From positions 75,047,338-75,111,337 of the forward strand of contig OU744720.1 in assembly GCA_916613615.1 (NCBI GenBank): DNA of 64,000 nucleotides. Reading direction: 5' to 3'. Source of the DNA: Steromphala cineraria (taxonomy: Eukaryota > Mollusca > Gastropoda > Trochida > Trochidae). Positions 26,925 to 38,800 of this stretch are shown one piece after another (position 1 is the stretch's first letter; the number at the start of each line of letters is the position of its first letter). The notes beneath the pieces were generated by a model that did not search any database, was not told the origin of the DNA, and saw only the letters and a program-made list of their open reading frames with translations. Made by a program: the position numbers and the translations under genes.

Positions 26925-27021
26925 CTATTTACGAACACAGTGTGTAAGAAAAATAAGCTTAAGTTTATCTTGTATGTCTCCGGCACTAATGTCATAAAAG
27001 CCAGAAGGATGATTTATCTTG
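26925..27021 (-). pseudogene. 97-bp exon-like segment, unit 1 (KINHPSGFYDIS frame, stop at last codon)
   Basis: On the minus strand an acceptor (TTTCTTTTAG) precedes C|AAG ATA AAT and an open frame containing HPSGFYDISAGDIQDKLKL. The frame ends in TAG immediately before a donor-like GTTAGG. In units 2-4 that last codon is AAG or ATG and the frame stays open to the donor, so this copy looks disabled. Protein family unknown. Confidence 0.35.
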
Positions 27022-28343
27022 CTAAAAGAAACATACACTTATAAGGTTTATATAACATGACTTACTTTTGAGAAATGTAATTAAAGTCTTTGTAGAACCA
27101 GAAACAACTGTAGTGTAGTATTAAATTTATAGCTGTAATGATATTGAAATATATACGACCTAACAACAGTAAATCATCTATAAGGACTATCCATTTCAAT
27201 GAAATGTGAACAATTCTTTCAGATGACATTTCAGCATTTTGAAGCGTTGTTGCAAATTTTGAAGTGATTAAACTGAAGAAACAAAATATCACACACTTGA
27301 GTAGTAGATTTAATTTCTACAATTATAAATCATACGGGAATTAAATTTTGACCTCAATTATCAAAAAAGAAACCATTCAATAACAGTCAATAAAGCTTTC
27401 TTTAGGGCATTTGTTCATGATGTCAGACATAAGAAAGTTCACATTGACCTGTCAGTTGTTAGTAGCAGACAAGGACACAGTCAACTATCAGGTTTCGGTG
27501 TTAACACTCGATATTCCCCTAGGAAACATTCATTAACGTGGCGGCATCAGTATGGACAGTCGTATGGTGTTGAAAGCATCGGTTAACGCTTAACAGTCTT
27601 AACAATGTTCAAATGTTAAAAACAGGTTAAACGTTTGATTTAAACTGAATGGAAATGTTTTGTATAATAAAATGCAAATTTTGTCTTGGATGCAAAGTAT
27701 TGCGAATGAGCTATGTATGCAAATGTTGACAAAATGAATCGACATTCATAATAACTGGCTTTTGTAAAGCAAGATGATTCGTGCATTTCTAAATATGAAA
27801 ATTATTTGTTAAGGAATCAATTATATAAAAAATATGTTTTTGTGGTTGCTTTCTTAGTATTCACTGGTGACAACACAACGAATGACTGTTTATCTAAAAG
27901 TACAAATTGTACACAGTTCACGAAATATTACGAATTTTAGTGTTGACAAGAACTATAAAAGTAGAATAATCAGCAGTCATGTTGTCCATGAGTCCATGTT
28001 GGGGTAGTATTATATTGATGGACAAAATAAATGGTCTATTGCATCAGAATATACTAATCAAACCAGTCCCCTAATCACGGTGGGAGTGAAGGTCTTCAAC
28101 TCAAGGGATATTATTTTTTCTCATCGTTGTATTATTTAAGGACTTTGTGTAAAAATAAGTAATAAACATTCAAAACTGTAATAAAAGACTGGACTAAACT
28201 AACGTCTTAGAAGCTGCCAAAAGTGAAATTTTAATTGAGTTTGAATCGAAAGCTGACACAATTGAAAGCAGACAAAACATCTTAAACAATGATAAGAATA
28301 ATATGGGTCACATCAGTAAGTCATCCAGACTATTGTTTAAGAA

Positions 28344-28631
28344 CTAATAAAAAACATTATTGATGGCACTATTGGTGAATCCCTTAAACACTATTTGAAT
28401 GACAAGACCAAGCACCCACACTATTTTCTCTGATTTATCCTCCACTAAAGGTCTGTACACAAGATGTATCACTTTCCCGATCTCGTGTGTAAAATTACCA
28501 TGTGAAATGTGGGTCACTGTTGAAGTAAAGGAAATCAATTGGAGATGTAAGTTTATTCCAGTTACAGCTTTAAACTGAATGGCTTCTATGTCAACATCAT
28601 GAGAACAACTAGCGAAAATACTGACCGTCAT
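28344..28631 (-). pseudogene. 95-codon ORF of the P half, unit 1
   Basis: An ATG at 28631 opens a 95-residue frame with core HDVDIEAIQFKAVTG and NFTHEIGKVIHL, ending in a hydrophobic stretch (VWVLGLVIQIVF). Equivalent intact frames exist in units 2 and 3. By eye about nine of ten base differences from unit 2 change the amino acid, which does not look like purifying selection. I do not recognise the protein; it could be an exon, a fast-evolving small protein or a chance frame. Confidence 0.3.
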
Positions 28632-29045
28632 TCTAGTCTAAATGGTCAAATGAAAACATTTTGTTCTAGCAACATACCTGTTTACACTTGTAGCACCGAA
28701 ACGACAGAATAACATAATGTGCTAAAGATTAGATATATAAAAACCTTTATTTCGTGTTGATGAGTTTATATTGAGTATTTCTTAATTAAAAACACACGAA
28801 TAATGGCAAATACTTAATAACTTAGTTCATTTATCCTTATAAAATCAATAAATGTATATCTATAAAACATTCAAATAATATTGGTAATAATGCAAAACGA
28901 TGATTTGACATGATGGGATGCTTTGAAAACATGGCTTCCACAAAAAAAAAAAAAATAAATACGGCTTTCTACATATTATCATTTCTTTATGCCACATATG
29001 AAAATTGCACCTTTGCAATTGTCTTAATATGTCAGAATTTAAAGT

Positions 29046-29605
29046 GCATACATATGATTCGATTTGTATTATTTAGATGTTTTACATGAAAATCCAATAA
29101 ATTATCATACATATAACATACTCATACATGTAATATAAACGTTACTTCATATCAAATAATGTTCAACCAATGCACCAAGTTTAAATTCTTCCTCAACTTC
29201 TGTACACGAATATATGAAATAATTGCTTTCTTGAACGTATCTGAGGTATGTACTTTATCAATTTACCCTTGAGTTCACTGTATGTTTCTTGTCAATACTT
29301 ATAAATGCCCAACACGACTATTTTTTTATATTGAATACATATGATTAGATACATCAATTTTTTTATTTTTGAGATGTTTTATATGAGAATCCAATAAATT
29401 ATCATACACATAACATACTAATACCTGTAATATAAACGTTACTTCATATGAAATTTTTTTTTCTTCCTCTACCTCTGTAAACGAATATATGAAGTGATTG
29501 GTTCTTGAATTGTCTGAGATATGTACTTCAATAATTTACCCTTGAGTTCACACGTATGTTTCTTGCCAATACTTGTAAATGCCCAACGCGACTATTCCTA
29601 ATAAA
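29046..29605. repeat. 287-bp tandem duplication inside unit 1
   Basis: Two adjacent copies begin at about 29046 and 29333 (shared words TACATATGATT, AATCCAATAAATTATCATAC, TTTACCCTTGAGTTCAC). Unit 3 has the same duplication (52752-53310), while unit 2 has a single copy. This links units 1 and 3 by descent or exchange. Confidence 0.7.
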
Positions 29606-30333
29606 TCAATGAACTAGTCTGTTCCGTCTGCACTGACAACACTACCCATCAGTGCTTACTTAACCTTGTGCTAAAAAAGGGTACAAATATATCATGTACT
29701 AATTGCTTTTGATACTTTCAACAGTGAGGGGATGAACAAATTATGTAAACGCATGAAATATCAGAATTAGAGCTTAACATTCGATACAAATACGATGACA
29801 CAGTATAATTATGAGCTACAATGGCGAAAGTAAATATTGTTCAGTAGGGGAGACATAAAACGTTGAATACCATAAAAAATTGATTGTAAGCTAAAAATGA
29901 AAAACCATACCACATTCAATATTTTATCGAATATAATGCCAAGCTTTGAATGAACTGCTTAACACAAGGCATTCTCAGCGTTCAACTAATTTTCAAGAAC
30001 ACAAGGGGTTGCAGGGGTCAAAACCTTAAAAACCTATTTTCATTAAAAGTCTTATGAGCTATAGAGCCCATGGCTCTATTTTTACAACTTCAAATATGAA
30101 TTTATGATTGATTTAGTTTTCAATTGAATCGCATGAAAACAAGAGTTTTATACTTAAATTGAAAATTCATTTATGTTTTAAGTTGAAGACAAAACACTAT
30201 GTTTGCAATTCGTGATTTTATTACAAGCCTTTATTACCCTTACTTTTGTACACCGTAGACACATTATTACCATGCTCAAAGGAGTTGTAATATCAGCATC
30301 TCTTGGTAAATCTCTCAAATTATTTATAAGCGT

Positions 30334-30395
30334 CTAAAATGAAAGATGAATGTTTAGTTGATCTTGTATGATTTCGAGACTAATGTCATGAAATA
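30334..30395 (-). pseudogene. 62-bp terminal-exon-like segment, unit 1 (P half)
   Basis: On the minus strand an acceptor (ATTCACAG) precedes TA|TTT CAT GAC and an open frame FHDISLEIIQDQLNIHLSF ending in TAG. It is a diverged relative of the 97-bp segment of the Q half (shared DIS..IQDQL). Units 2 and 3 keep the same 62-bp length and frame. Confidence 0.35.
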
Positions 30396-31351
30396 CTGTG
30401 AATTTTGATATTCAAAGTGCTGAAGCATGATTTATGATACAGAAACCATGTGTAAGTATTAGGTTTAATTGTTGAAATACAGAGCAGAAGTTGAACAATG
30501 AAATTATGGTTGAAAACATATTGAAATATATAAAGTTTGAATTTTCTTCGAATTGAGTTATAGACATATAGACTATTGTTTTCTGCGACCTAAAACATTT
30601 TTTCAGCTGCTATCCAAATACTGTGAAAGGGGCACAAGCCAAATGTTATGCATTAGGCAAAGTGGAAGAACGAAATCAATGAAACAAAAACATATTTTCA
30701 AGGAATTATTGCAATAATTTTAACACACACCATTTATTCAATTTCTACAAATATCAATATTACAAAACAATCAAAAACCTTCTTAATGCCTCGTTTACAC
30801 TAGACCACGATTAGGCCACGATGGCCACGATTCAATATCTTTTTTAAAATCGCAACTCAACTTATGAAGCGTGGGGTAGCGCAGATAGAAATCGTGGTGA
30901 TCGCAACGGATCTCAATGATCTCTATAATCGTGTCAAAATATTAAACATGTTTAATATTTTGCCACGATCATGCCGATTTTTTTAGTGATCGTTTCAGAA
31001 CGTGGTAGGGCGTAGTAGAGCGTTATCATCACGACAGAGTGCATTAGAGCGTATAAGAGCGCACAAAAGCGCAATGGAACTATCGAGATGATCGTAACAC
31101 ATCGTGTAATATGTTACTTCAAATGTCCCCACGATTCTAACAACATGTATTGCGCTCTATTTCGATTGTTTTACGATCTCCTGCGTTGCGTCACGTTGTC
31201 TACACTATAGGTCTGTTTGCGGACGTTTTAGCAAGCTGTACTACGAATACCGTTCACGCTCTACCACATTGTACCTCGCTCTGTTACGCTCTGTCACGAT
31301 CTAAAACGCTCTCAAGTTTTTCACTACGTTCTGTTGCGTTGGGATTTTCCC

Positions 31352-31358
31352 TATAAAT
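31352..31358 (+). promoter_or_regulatory. TATA box of the unclassified element
   Basis: TATAAAT follows GGGATTTTCCC and lies 84 bases upstream of the ATG at 31436. The spacing allows a start site near 31383 and a leader of about 50 bases. Confidence 0.4.
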
Positions 31359-31435
31359 TATCTCACGCTGCTAAGCGACAACCATTGTGATCTAACTGTC
31401 AGTAGCATAACAAGTAGTGTCATTCAAGACACATC

Positions 31436-31573
31436 ATGGCACCCAAAAAAGCAAAGGGCAAGGGAAAGGGCTCCGAAATTGCCATCGCTTCCCGAATGCA
31501 TGAGAAAGATGCATCTTCTAACCCAGACACCATAGAGAGGAGAGTTACCAATTCAGACAATTCTCCATGTTGA
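31436..31573 (+). CDS. small basic ORF (45 aa) of the unclassified element
   Basis: The ATG has an ideal context (ATCATGG). The frame starts MAPKKAKGKGKGSE, a lysine- and glycine-rich N terminus like a nuclear-localisation or DNA-binding tail, and runs 45 codons to TGA. It is probably the first exon or a truncated remnant of a transposon protein. No domain is recognisable, and a coding role is uncertain. Confidence 0.35.
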   Translation: MAPKKAKGKGKGSEIAIASRMHEKDASSNPDTIERRVTNSDNSPC

Positions 31574-32124
31574 ACTCGCTGAATGAAGTGACATAATATA
31601 TACATAACATGTACTTCTTATACCAATAGAAATAATCATGTTATTCGTGCTCGTAATTGTCACATAAAAGGCAACAACAGGCAACAGATCGTTGTGAACG
31701 TATCAAAGCGCGAGAAATCGCAACAGATCGTATGATGGAATCGTAATGATCGCAAACGGTCGCTTTAGATCGTCAAGCATTCGTAACACATCTTCTCTGA
31801 AGCGCAACAAACGTTTTTGTAAAGATATTAATTGCCTGGTTGTTAGTCTAAAAGAGTCATTTTGGGAGTAAAATAGACATAATTGGTTACAAGAACTTAA
31901 TTGATTTATGAAAGTAAACTGATTAAGGTTTGATAGCTTACATATGAATAAGTAATCGTTAATGGACAATAACTATACGATTTGAGAAACAAGGCATTTA
32001 CAAAAATGAACAAATAAAAAAAGCCGTTATGGATATATCTTTACAAAATAGGATTATGTCTTATCACATAGCCATTTCACAATGTATAATATGGCAGAAA
32101 ATGAAATTGAAAGACTGTGATATG

Positions 32125-32511
32125 TCATCCTAAAATATACCTTTTTAATATTGTATGTAAACTTTGATTTCTAATCAAGGAACAACTTATATATGTACAT
32201 TCATGTGAATAAAATAATAAAAAACCATGTGAAAAAATTAGTCTGTTATTCTGCTGATTTCTTTCCGAAACATGTCTGAGGTATGTACCCCAAGCCATTA
32301 AGCAATCATTTGCATCTTCACGTTCACACAGATGTTTTTCGGTCGATAATGATATAAGCCTAAAGCATCCTGTCCTCAAAACATCAATACCATAATTCAT
32401 AAACGATGATATGTTGTTGTAATGTACTTATCTGTTCTATCTGCACTGGCAACACCAGACAGTACTAACCAACCCTAATGAAGTGTACAGCTTTACCGTA
32501 TTCTTATCCAT
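32125..32511 (-). pseudogene. exon-like ORF pair in unit 2 (LCEREDANDC frame)
   Basis: Same arrangement as in unit 1: ATG in a CACCATGG context (32511-32509), an early TAG, then a second frame from 32400 reading MNYGIDVLRTGCFRLISLST and on through LCEREDANDC. The tail beyond SERN differs from unit 1 by insertions and deletions, so the frame is not preserved there. Function unknown. Confidence 0.25.
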
Positions 32512-34393
32512 GGTGACACTGTCAAACATCCTGTGTTTGAAGCAATACATAACAAACAATTGACATTCATGTTTTGTGCTAGTAATGATGTATTTGGAAT
32601 GTGAAATGGTTTCAGAAGGGAATACGCATTCATGCAGAGAATTATATATTGAACAGCAATAGAAACCCCCAATTCAAAAATTATTCCAGGCATGTTTCAT
32701 GCAAATATGAAGCTAGTGTGTTTTCTATATCGCTTCATGGTCCAAATCAACTTTGAAGAAAATAGAAAATAAATGATGGTATTTTTAAAAACAAAAGTAA
32801 ATTTCTAAAAATTTATCTTTGGACACCTTTTTCGATAAAAATCAAAGTATATGTACGCTTCTAAGTAAACTCTTCAATCATACCTAACCCTGACATTGGG
32901 CTATTAATGATGTATTTGGAATGTGAAATGGTTTCAGAATTCCCTAATTCAAAAATTATTCCAGGCATGTTTCATGCAAATATGAAGCTAGTGTGTTTTC
33001 TATATTCTATATTTTCTAAAGTTCTAAAAAATCATCTTGGGACACCTTTTTCGATACAAATCAAAGTATATGTACGCTTCTAAGTAAACTCTTCAATCAT
33101 ACCTAACCCTAAACAAAACCCGCGTGGAATTGATGGAACTGGTACGAGCCAAACGCCCAATTGTGGCCTAGATTTATCAAGGAAGTGCTTGTATGTTTTT
33201 TAAAAAAACACCAGCAGTGTTTATGTTCATGTTTTAACTTCAAGTCGGCAGTATCGTTATTGGCAGCATTGCTTGGTAATCCAAAAGTGATATACAACGT
33301 CTAGAAAAACATCGTTTTAATGATAATGTCATTATCGATTTCAGTATGTTTTGAAATTGGAAACTACCAGCTGTTGGTGTACATTAGAGACCGGCCATTA
33401 TTGATACAGGGATGGATGCTTACATACAATCATATGCACCTGCCAAACTCTTGTCTGAATTGGCTGGTCATGATAATGTTGGCTAAGATGTATTTTTTTA
33501 TCATCTGACCCTCTTTATCAATCTACTGATAATACAATATTTATATAAATGTTGTGTTTCGTAATTGAAAACTTTATAGCCATAAGGTACTATTTATCAG
33601 ATCATTATGCTCATGTTTGTAAACTTTGAACAATTTATGGCACATAGTCATTTCATAACACACACAAATTCGTATTGTGAACGCTTTGCACGCAATATAA
33701 GTGAGTTTTTCATATCCATTATCATGTGTAGATATTCTGCATGTTGTAGATAACATGTTAAGCTGGATTCTAATTCCCTTTCCCACCTTTTAGTTTATCA
33801 TAGTGTTTATATCATGACTTTTTGAAGAAAACAAGACACATAATTATTAACTTCAGATGAACTGACAAAGGATCCTCAATATTTCATGTAAAAATAATCA
33901 ATAATAATAATAAATAAATTTATTTTGGGTCGTCAAGTCTCCTTTACTGGAGATTTGACTATGAACTATGAAAAAAAGTATTTTTGATATTTTGACCCCT
34001 AGTCATTTCAACTATCTGCTAAAACGGTTAACTGAGGTATGGTAAATAACAGTGTTCAGGTACAGTGTATTTTCCCTTTTGCAGTGTAAATCCAACATTA
34101 AAACAATTATCAACGAGTTGTGAGGAAATATATCTACTATCAGTCCAGAGTTATTGAATGGTATAAACTTTGAGCTTAAGCATCCATATTTCCGAATTGA
34201 TTATTTTTCTTACCCAAGATCATTTGATTGTATATAAATGGACTCAACGTATGATTCAAAAACATGTTTAGGTTGCAAAGTACTATTGTTTCACTTGTCT
34301 AGTTACATACATGTTGCTACCTTCCCTTTCCAGGAAACCAGAAAGAAAGGTCAAAAGCTTTCACTACGTTACGCATGTAAACTTGAAATGCTA

Positions 34394-34401
34394 TGACGTC
34401 A
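34394..34401. promoter_or_regulatory. perfect CRE palindrome TGACGTCA, unit 2
   Basis: Positional counterpart of 26349-26356, with the same flanks (GAAATGCTA before it). Motif match only. Confidence 0.25.
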
Positions 34402-35222
34402 ATGTTTGATGTCATGTTTCAAGCTGTGCTGGATCTATGACGTTAAGAAATTTGCCAGCCTTTCACCCACTGTATTGCCTTAAAGATTTGCTATTGTCTT
34501 AACGGCCAAGTGAACATTGGTTGAGTGCGATTAAATGTTGTATTAGAACTTTATTAGCGTATTGTTTATCTACGTCACACAGTTGTTCCAGAAATTCTAG
34601 GCAAATTGTGAAAAGGTGAAAAAAAGCACCGTCGAACAGTCAAAATACAAGTTATTTAAATATAACCAAAAACAATATTTCCATGACGATAAACATTAAT
34701 ACCCTGCACATTCCTTCCCGTTTGGGTAAGAATATTCGTTTCTTTTTGCAATGCTGTGAAGCATTAAGGCATCCCAAATTACGTATGTACATGACCGTAT
34801 GTGAACAAAGCTTCGGTCTACATCTCTACCTTCAATGAAGATGTTACATGCTTTTGACACAAAGTTGTTTTTTCAAATTTCAATACAAAATATTTGAAAC
34901 TTAACAGCGATGGATGTTACCACTTTGGGAACATTATTTCTTAACACCTGGGTACGATATATGAGTAAAATTCGTAAACTAATCATTTCCGTAATAAAAT
35001 TCCTTGCGTCAAGTACTAGCAATACTCCTATCTTTGGCATCACTTTTGAAAAGTACACAAAAATATGCTGCTTTATACATTTCTTAACAACATTGAATAT
35101 ATGATTCATTGGTCTCTTCTCTAATCATTTGGATAACAAACATTGTTTAAACCTCTCATGTTTCTCAAACTCCAAATAAAATTTTCAAATTTTTCAAGTT
35201 AAATAAAAACCTAAACCCTAAC

Positions 35223-35319
35223 CTTTTTACGAACACAGTGTGTAAGAGAAAAAAGCTTTAGTTGATCTTGTATGTCTCCGGCGCTAATGTCATAAAAGCC
35301 AGAAGGCTGATTTATCTTG
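35223..35319 (-). pseudogene. 97-bp exon-like segment, unit 2 (open throughout)
   Basis: Minus-strand acceptor TTTCTTTCAG, then C|AAG ATA and 32 codons (core QPSGFYDISAGDIQDQLKL, end THCVRKK) up to a donor-like GTTAGG. The frame is open and phase is 1-0. If the unit is a gene, this is its best candidate internal exon. Labelled pseudogene because there is no evidence that it is expressed. Confidence 0.35.
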
Positions 35320-36675
35320 CTGAAAGAAATATACACTTATAGGGTTTGATAACATAAATTACTTTTGAGAATTGGATTAAAGTCTTGGTAGAACCAGCAA
35401 CAACTGTAGTGTAGTATTGAATTTATAGCTGTAATGATATTGAAATATATACGACCAAAGGTTGAATGTTTTTGGTATTGAAATTATATAAATGTTTGTC
35501 TAACAACAATAAATCATGTATAAGGACTTTCCACTTCAATGAAATGTGAACAATTCTTTCAGATGTTATCCATTTATCGTAAATGACACGAACCACATTT
35601 CAGCATTTTGAAGTGTTGTTGCAAATTTTAAAGTGATTAAACTGAAGAAACAAAATATCACACACTTGAGTAGTAGATTTAACTTCTACAATAATAAATC
35701 ACAAGGACATTTTATTTAGACCGAATTTATCAAAAAAGAAACCATTCAATAACAGTAAATAAACCTTTTCTTTAGGGCACTTGTTCATGATGTCAGACAT
35801 AAAAAAGTTCATATTGACCTGTCAGTTGTTAGTAGCAGACAGTGCCACAGTCAACTATCAGGTTTCGGTGTTAACACTCGATATTCGCCTGGGAAACATT
35901 CGTTAACGTGGCGGCATCAGTATGGACAGTCGTATGGTGTTGAAAGCATACAATTAACGCTTAGCAGTTTAAACAATCTTCAAATGTTAAAAACAGGTTA
36001 AACGTTTGATTTAAACTGAATGAAAGGTTTTTTGTCTCATAAAATGCATATATTGTCTTGGATACACAGTATTGTGAATGAGCTATGTATGCAAGAGTTG
36101 ACAAAATGAATCGACATTCATAATAACTGGCTTTTGTAAAGCAAGATGATTCGTGCATTTCTAAATATGAAAATTATTTGTTAAGTATCAATTATATAAA
36201 AAATAAGTTTTTGTGATTGCTTTCTTAGTATTCACTCGTGACAACACAGCGAATGACTGTTTATCTATAAGTACAAATTGTACACAGTACACGAAATATT
36301 ACGAATTTTAGTGTTGACAAGAACTATAAAAGTAGAATAATCAGCAGTCATGTTGCCCATGAGTCCATGTTGGGGTAGTATTATATTGATGGACAAAATA
36401 AGTGGTCTATTGCATCAGAATATACTAATCAAACCAGTCCCCTAATCTCGGTGGGAGTGAAGGTCTTCAAGTCGAGGGATATTATTTTTTCTCATCGTTG
36501 TATTATTTAAGGATTTTGTGTAAAAATTAGTAATAAACATTCAAAACTGTAATAAAAGACTGGAGTGAACTTCTGTCTTAGAGGCTGCCAAAAGTGAAAT
36601 TTTAATTGAATTTGAATCGAAAGCTGACACAATCGAAAGGAGACACAACATCTTAAACAGACTTTTGTTTTAGAA

Positions 36676-36963
36676 CTAATAAAAAACATTCTTGATGGCA
36701 CTATTGCTGAATCCCTGAAACACTATTTGAATGACAAGACCAAGCACCCACACTATTCTCTCTGATTTATCCTCCACTAAAGGTCTGTACAGAAGATGTA
36801 TCACTTTCCCGATCTCGTGTGTAAAATTACCAAGTGAAATGTGGGTAACTGTTGAAGTAAAGGAAATCAATTGGAGATGTAAGTTTATTCCAGTTACAGC
36901 TTTAAACTGAATGGCTTCTATGTCAACATCATGAAAACAACTAGGGAAAAAACTGACCGTCAT
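36676..36963 (-). pseudogene. 95-codon ORF of the P half, unit 2
   Basis: Intact counterpart of 28344-28631, about 90 percent identical at protein level by eye (core HDVDIEAIQFKAVTG, HISLGNFTHEIGKVIHLLY). The ATG at 36963 lies next to the SINE insertion point, so any upstream exon or promoter would now be displaced by 325 bp. Family unknown. Confidence 0.3.
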
Positions 36964-36972
36964 TCTAGTCTA

Positions 36973-37296
36973 GTGGAGCACGGTTGTGTAGTGGTTAGCG
37001 TGTCTGCCTCTCACCCCAACGACCCGGGTTCGAATCCCAGTGGAGACACAAAAGATTTGTGACTTGGGTCGAAAGCTGTGTTGTGTCCTTGGGCAAGGCA
37101 CTTCATCCACATTGCACTCAGTCCACCCAGCTGTAAAATGGGTACCTGGTTATACGGGTGTACTGTCCGAAATGGACTCTCAGCGCAGGCAAGCAGCTTT
37201 GAAAAAGTACAATCTGTCAGGGTAATAATGCACATTAGTGAATAGTGAAATCAAAGATGGATACTTGACGTTAAACTTATCATTATTATTATTATT
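36973..37296 (+). mobile_element. tRNA-derived SINE with conserved central domain
   Basis: Unit 1 reads CATTCTAGTCTAAATGG without interruption; here about 325 bp is inserted at that point. The head holds an A box (TGTGTAGTGGTTAGCG, 36985-37000) and a perfect B box (GGTTCGAATCC, 37027-37037). The centre has TTGTGTCCTTGGGCAAGG (37081-37098) followed by CACTTCATCC. This is the kind of conserved core shared by many animal SINEs (V/Nin-type domains). The tail is (ATT)n. No clear target duplication beyond one or two bases is seen. It is a different family from the SINEs at 8591 and 45598. Confidence 0.88.
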
Positions 37297-38738
37297 AAAT
37301 GGTCAAATGAAAACATTTTGTTCTAGCAACATACCTGTTAACACGCGTAGCACCAAAGCGACAGAATAACATAATGTCTAAAGATTAGATATATAAAACC
37401 TTTATGTCGTGTTGATGAGTTTAAATTGGCTATTTCTAAATTAAAAACACACGAATGGCAAATACTTAGTTGATGTATCCTTATAAAATCAATATATGTA
37501 TATCTATAAAACATTCAAATAATATTGGTAATAATGCAAAACGATATGATTTGATATGATTGGATGCTTTGAAAACATGGCTCCCACAAAAACAAAAAAT
37601 AAATACGGCTTTCTATATATTATCATTTCTTTATGCCGAATTTGATAATTGCACCTTTACAATTGTCTTAATATGTTAGAACTTAAATTGCAGACATATG
37701 ATTCGAAACATTAAACAATTTGTATTTTTCAGATGTTTTATATGAGAATCCAAAAAATTATCATACATATAACATACTCATAAATGTAATGTAAACGTTA
37801 CTTAATATCAAATAATTTTCAACCAATGCACCAAGTTCAACTTCTGTATACGAATATATGAAGTGATTGGTTCTTGAACGTGTCTGAGGTATGTACTTCA
37901 ATAATTTACCCTTGAGTTCACACGTATGTTTCTTGTCAATACTTGTAAATGCCCAATGCGACTATTCCTAATAAATCAATACCATAATCAATGTACTAGT
38001 CTGGTCCGTCTGCACTGACAACACTAGCCATCAGTGCTTACTTAACCTTGTGCTAATGAAGTATACAAATATATCATGTACTGATTCCTTTTGATACTTT
38101 CAACGGTGAGGGGATGAACAAATTATGTATGAGCATAAAATATCAGAATTAGAGCTTGACATTCGATACAAATACGATGACACAGTATAATTATGAGTTA
38201 CAATGGCGAAAGTAAATATTGTTCAGTAGGGAAGACATACATGTACAACTTTGAATAACATTGGTTGTCAGCTTAAAATGAAATACCATACCACATTCAA
38301 TATTTTATCGAATATAATGCCAAGCTTTGAATGAACTGCTTAACACAAGGCATTCTCATCGTTAAACTAATTTTCAAGAACACAAGGGGTCACAGGGGTC
38401 AAAACCTTAAAAACCCATTTTCATTAAAAGTCTTATGAGCTATAGAGCCCATGGCTCTATTCTTACAACTTCAAATATGAATTTCTGATTTATTTAGTTT
38501 TCAATAAAATCGCATGAAAACAAACACATTGAAGCGAAAATGTTAACAAAAAGAGTTTTATACTTAAATTGAAAATTCATTTATGTTTTAAGTTGAAGAC
38601 AAAACACTATGTTCGCCATTCGTGATTTTATTACAAGCCTTCAAAACCCTTACTTTTATACCATGTAGATACATTATTACCTGGTTCAGTTGTAATATAA
38701 GCCTCTCTTGGTAAATCTCTCAAATTATTTATTAGCGT

Positions 38739-38800
38739 CTAAAATGAAAGATGAAAGTTAAGTTGATCTTGTATGATTTCGTGACTAATTTCATGAAATC
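38739..38800 (-). pseudogene. 62-bp terminal-exon-like segment, unit 2
   Basis: Acceptor ATTCACAG, then GA|TTT CAT and frame FHEISHEIIQDQLNFHLSF to TAG. Length and frame are as in units 1 and 3. Confidence 0.35.

Larger units (their letters stand above)
23366..30786. repeat. array unit 1 (Q half about 23.4-27.0 kb, P half about 27.3-30.8 kb)
   Basis: First copy of a large tandem unit of about 8 kb. The same order of landmarks recurs in units 2, 3 and 4: GATATTAATTGCCTGG near 24056, GCACTGGCAACACCAGACAG near 24670, GACCGGCCATTATTGATACA near 25360, and GTAGATAACATGTTAA near 25720. Its right half (P) is an older, diverged duplicate of its left half (Q): both hold a CTGTACAGAAGATGTATCAC-type block and a TTAGTAGCAGACAAG block. 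Unit 1 has lost about 230 bp near 26847 that is present in units 2 and 3. It carries a 287-bp tandem duplication at 29046-29605. Long stretches between the named exon-like segments are non-coding. Confidence 0.85.
30787..31807. mobile_element. unclassified element with dense GATCGT / AGAGCGT words
   Basis: This 1.0-kb block interrupts the array. Left of it unit 1 ends in its P half (AACCTTCTT); right of it unit 2 resumes mid-Q (TTTTTGTAAAGATATTAATT). About 1.1 kb of array sequence found at the unit 2/3 junction (about 39216-40320) is missing here. The left arm carries many AGAGCGT/GATCGTG words. The region 31140-31340 carries their reverse complements (ACGCTCT, TGTCACGATC), giving an inverted subterminal layout. 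It also holds a TATA box and a small ORF. Clustered subterminal motifs, a promoter and an ORF are what one expects at the 5' end of a DNA transposon, here with its right part lost. I cannot assign a superfamily. Confidence 0.55.

Noticed and set aside
26911..26926. CCCTAA telomere-like repeats (also near 35215, 50605, 63838)
   Set aside because: Only one or two telomere-type words occur, at the same place in each unit. They are part of the donor-side flank of the exon-like segment, not a telomere tract.
36973..37045. tRNA gene
   Set aside because: The A and B boxes are present but this is the head of a SINE: it continues into a SINE core and an (ATT)n tail and interrupts array DNA.
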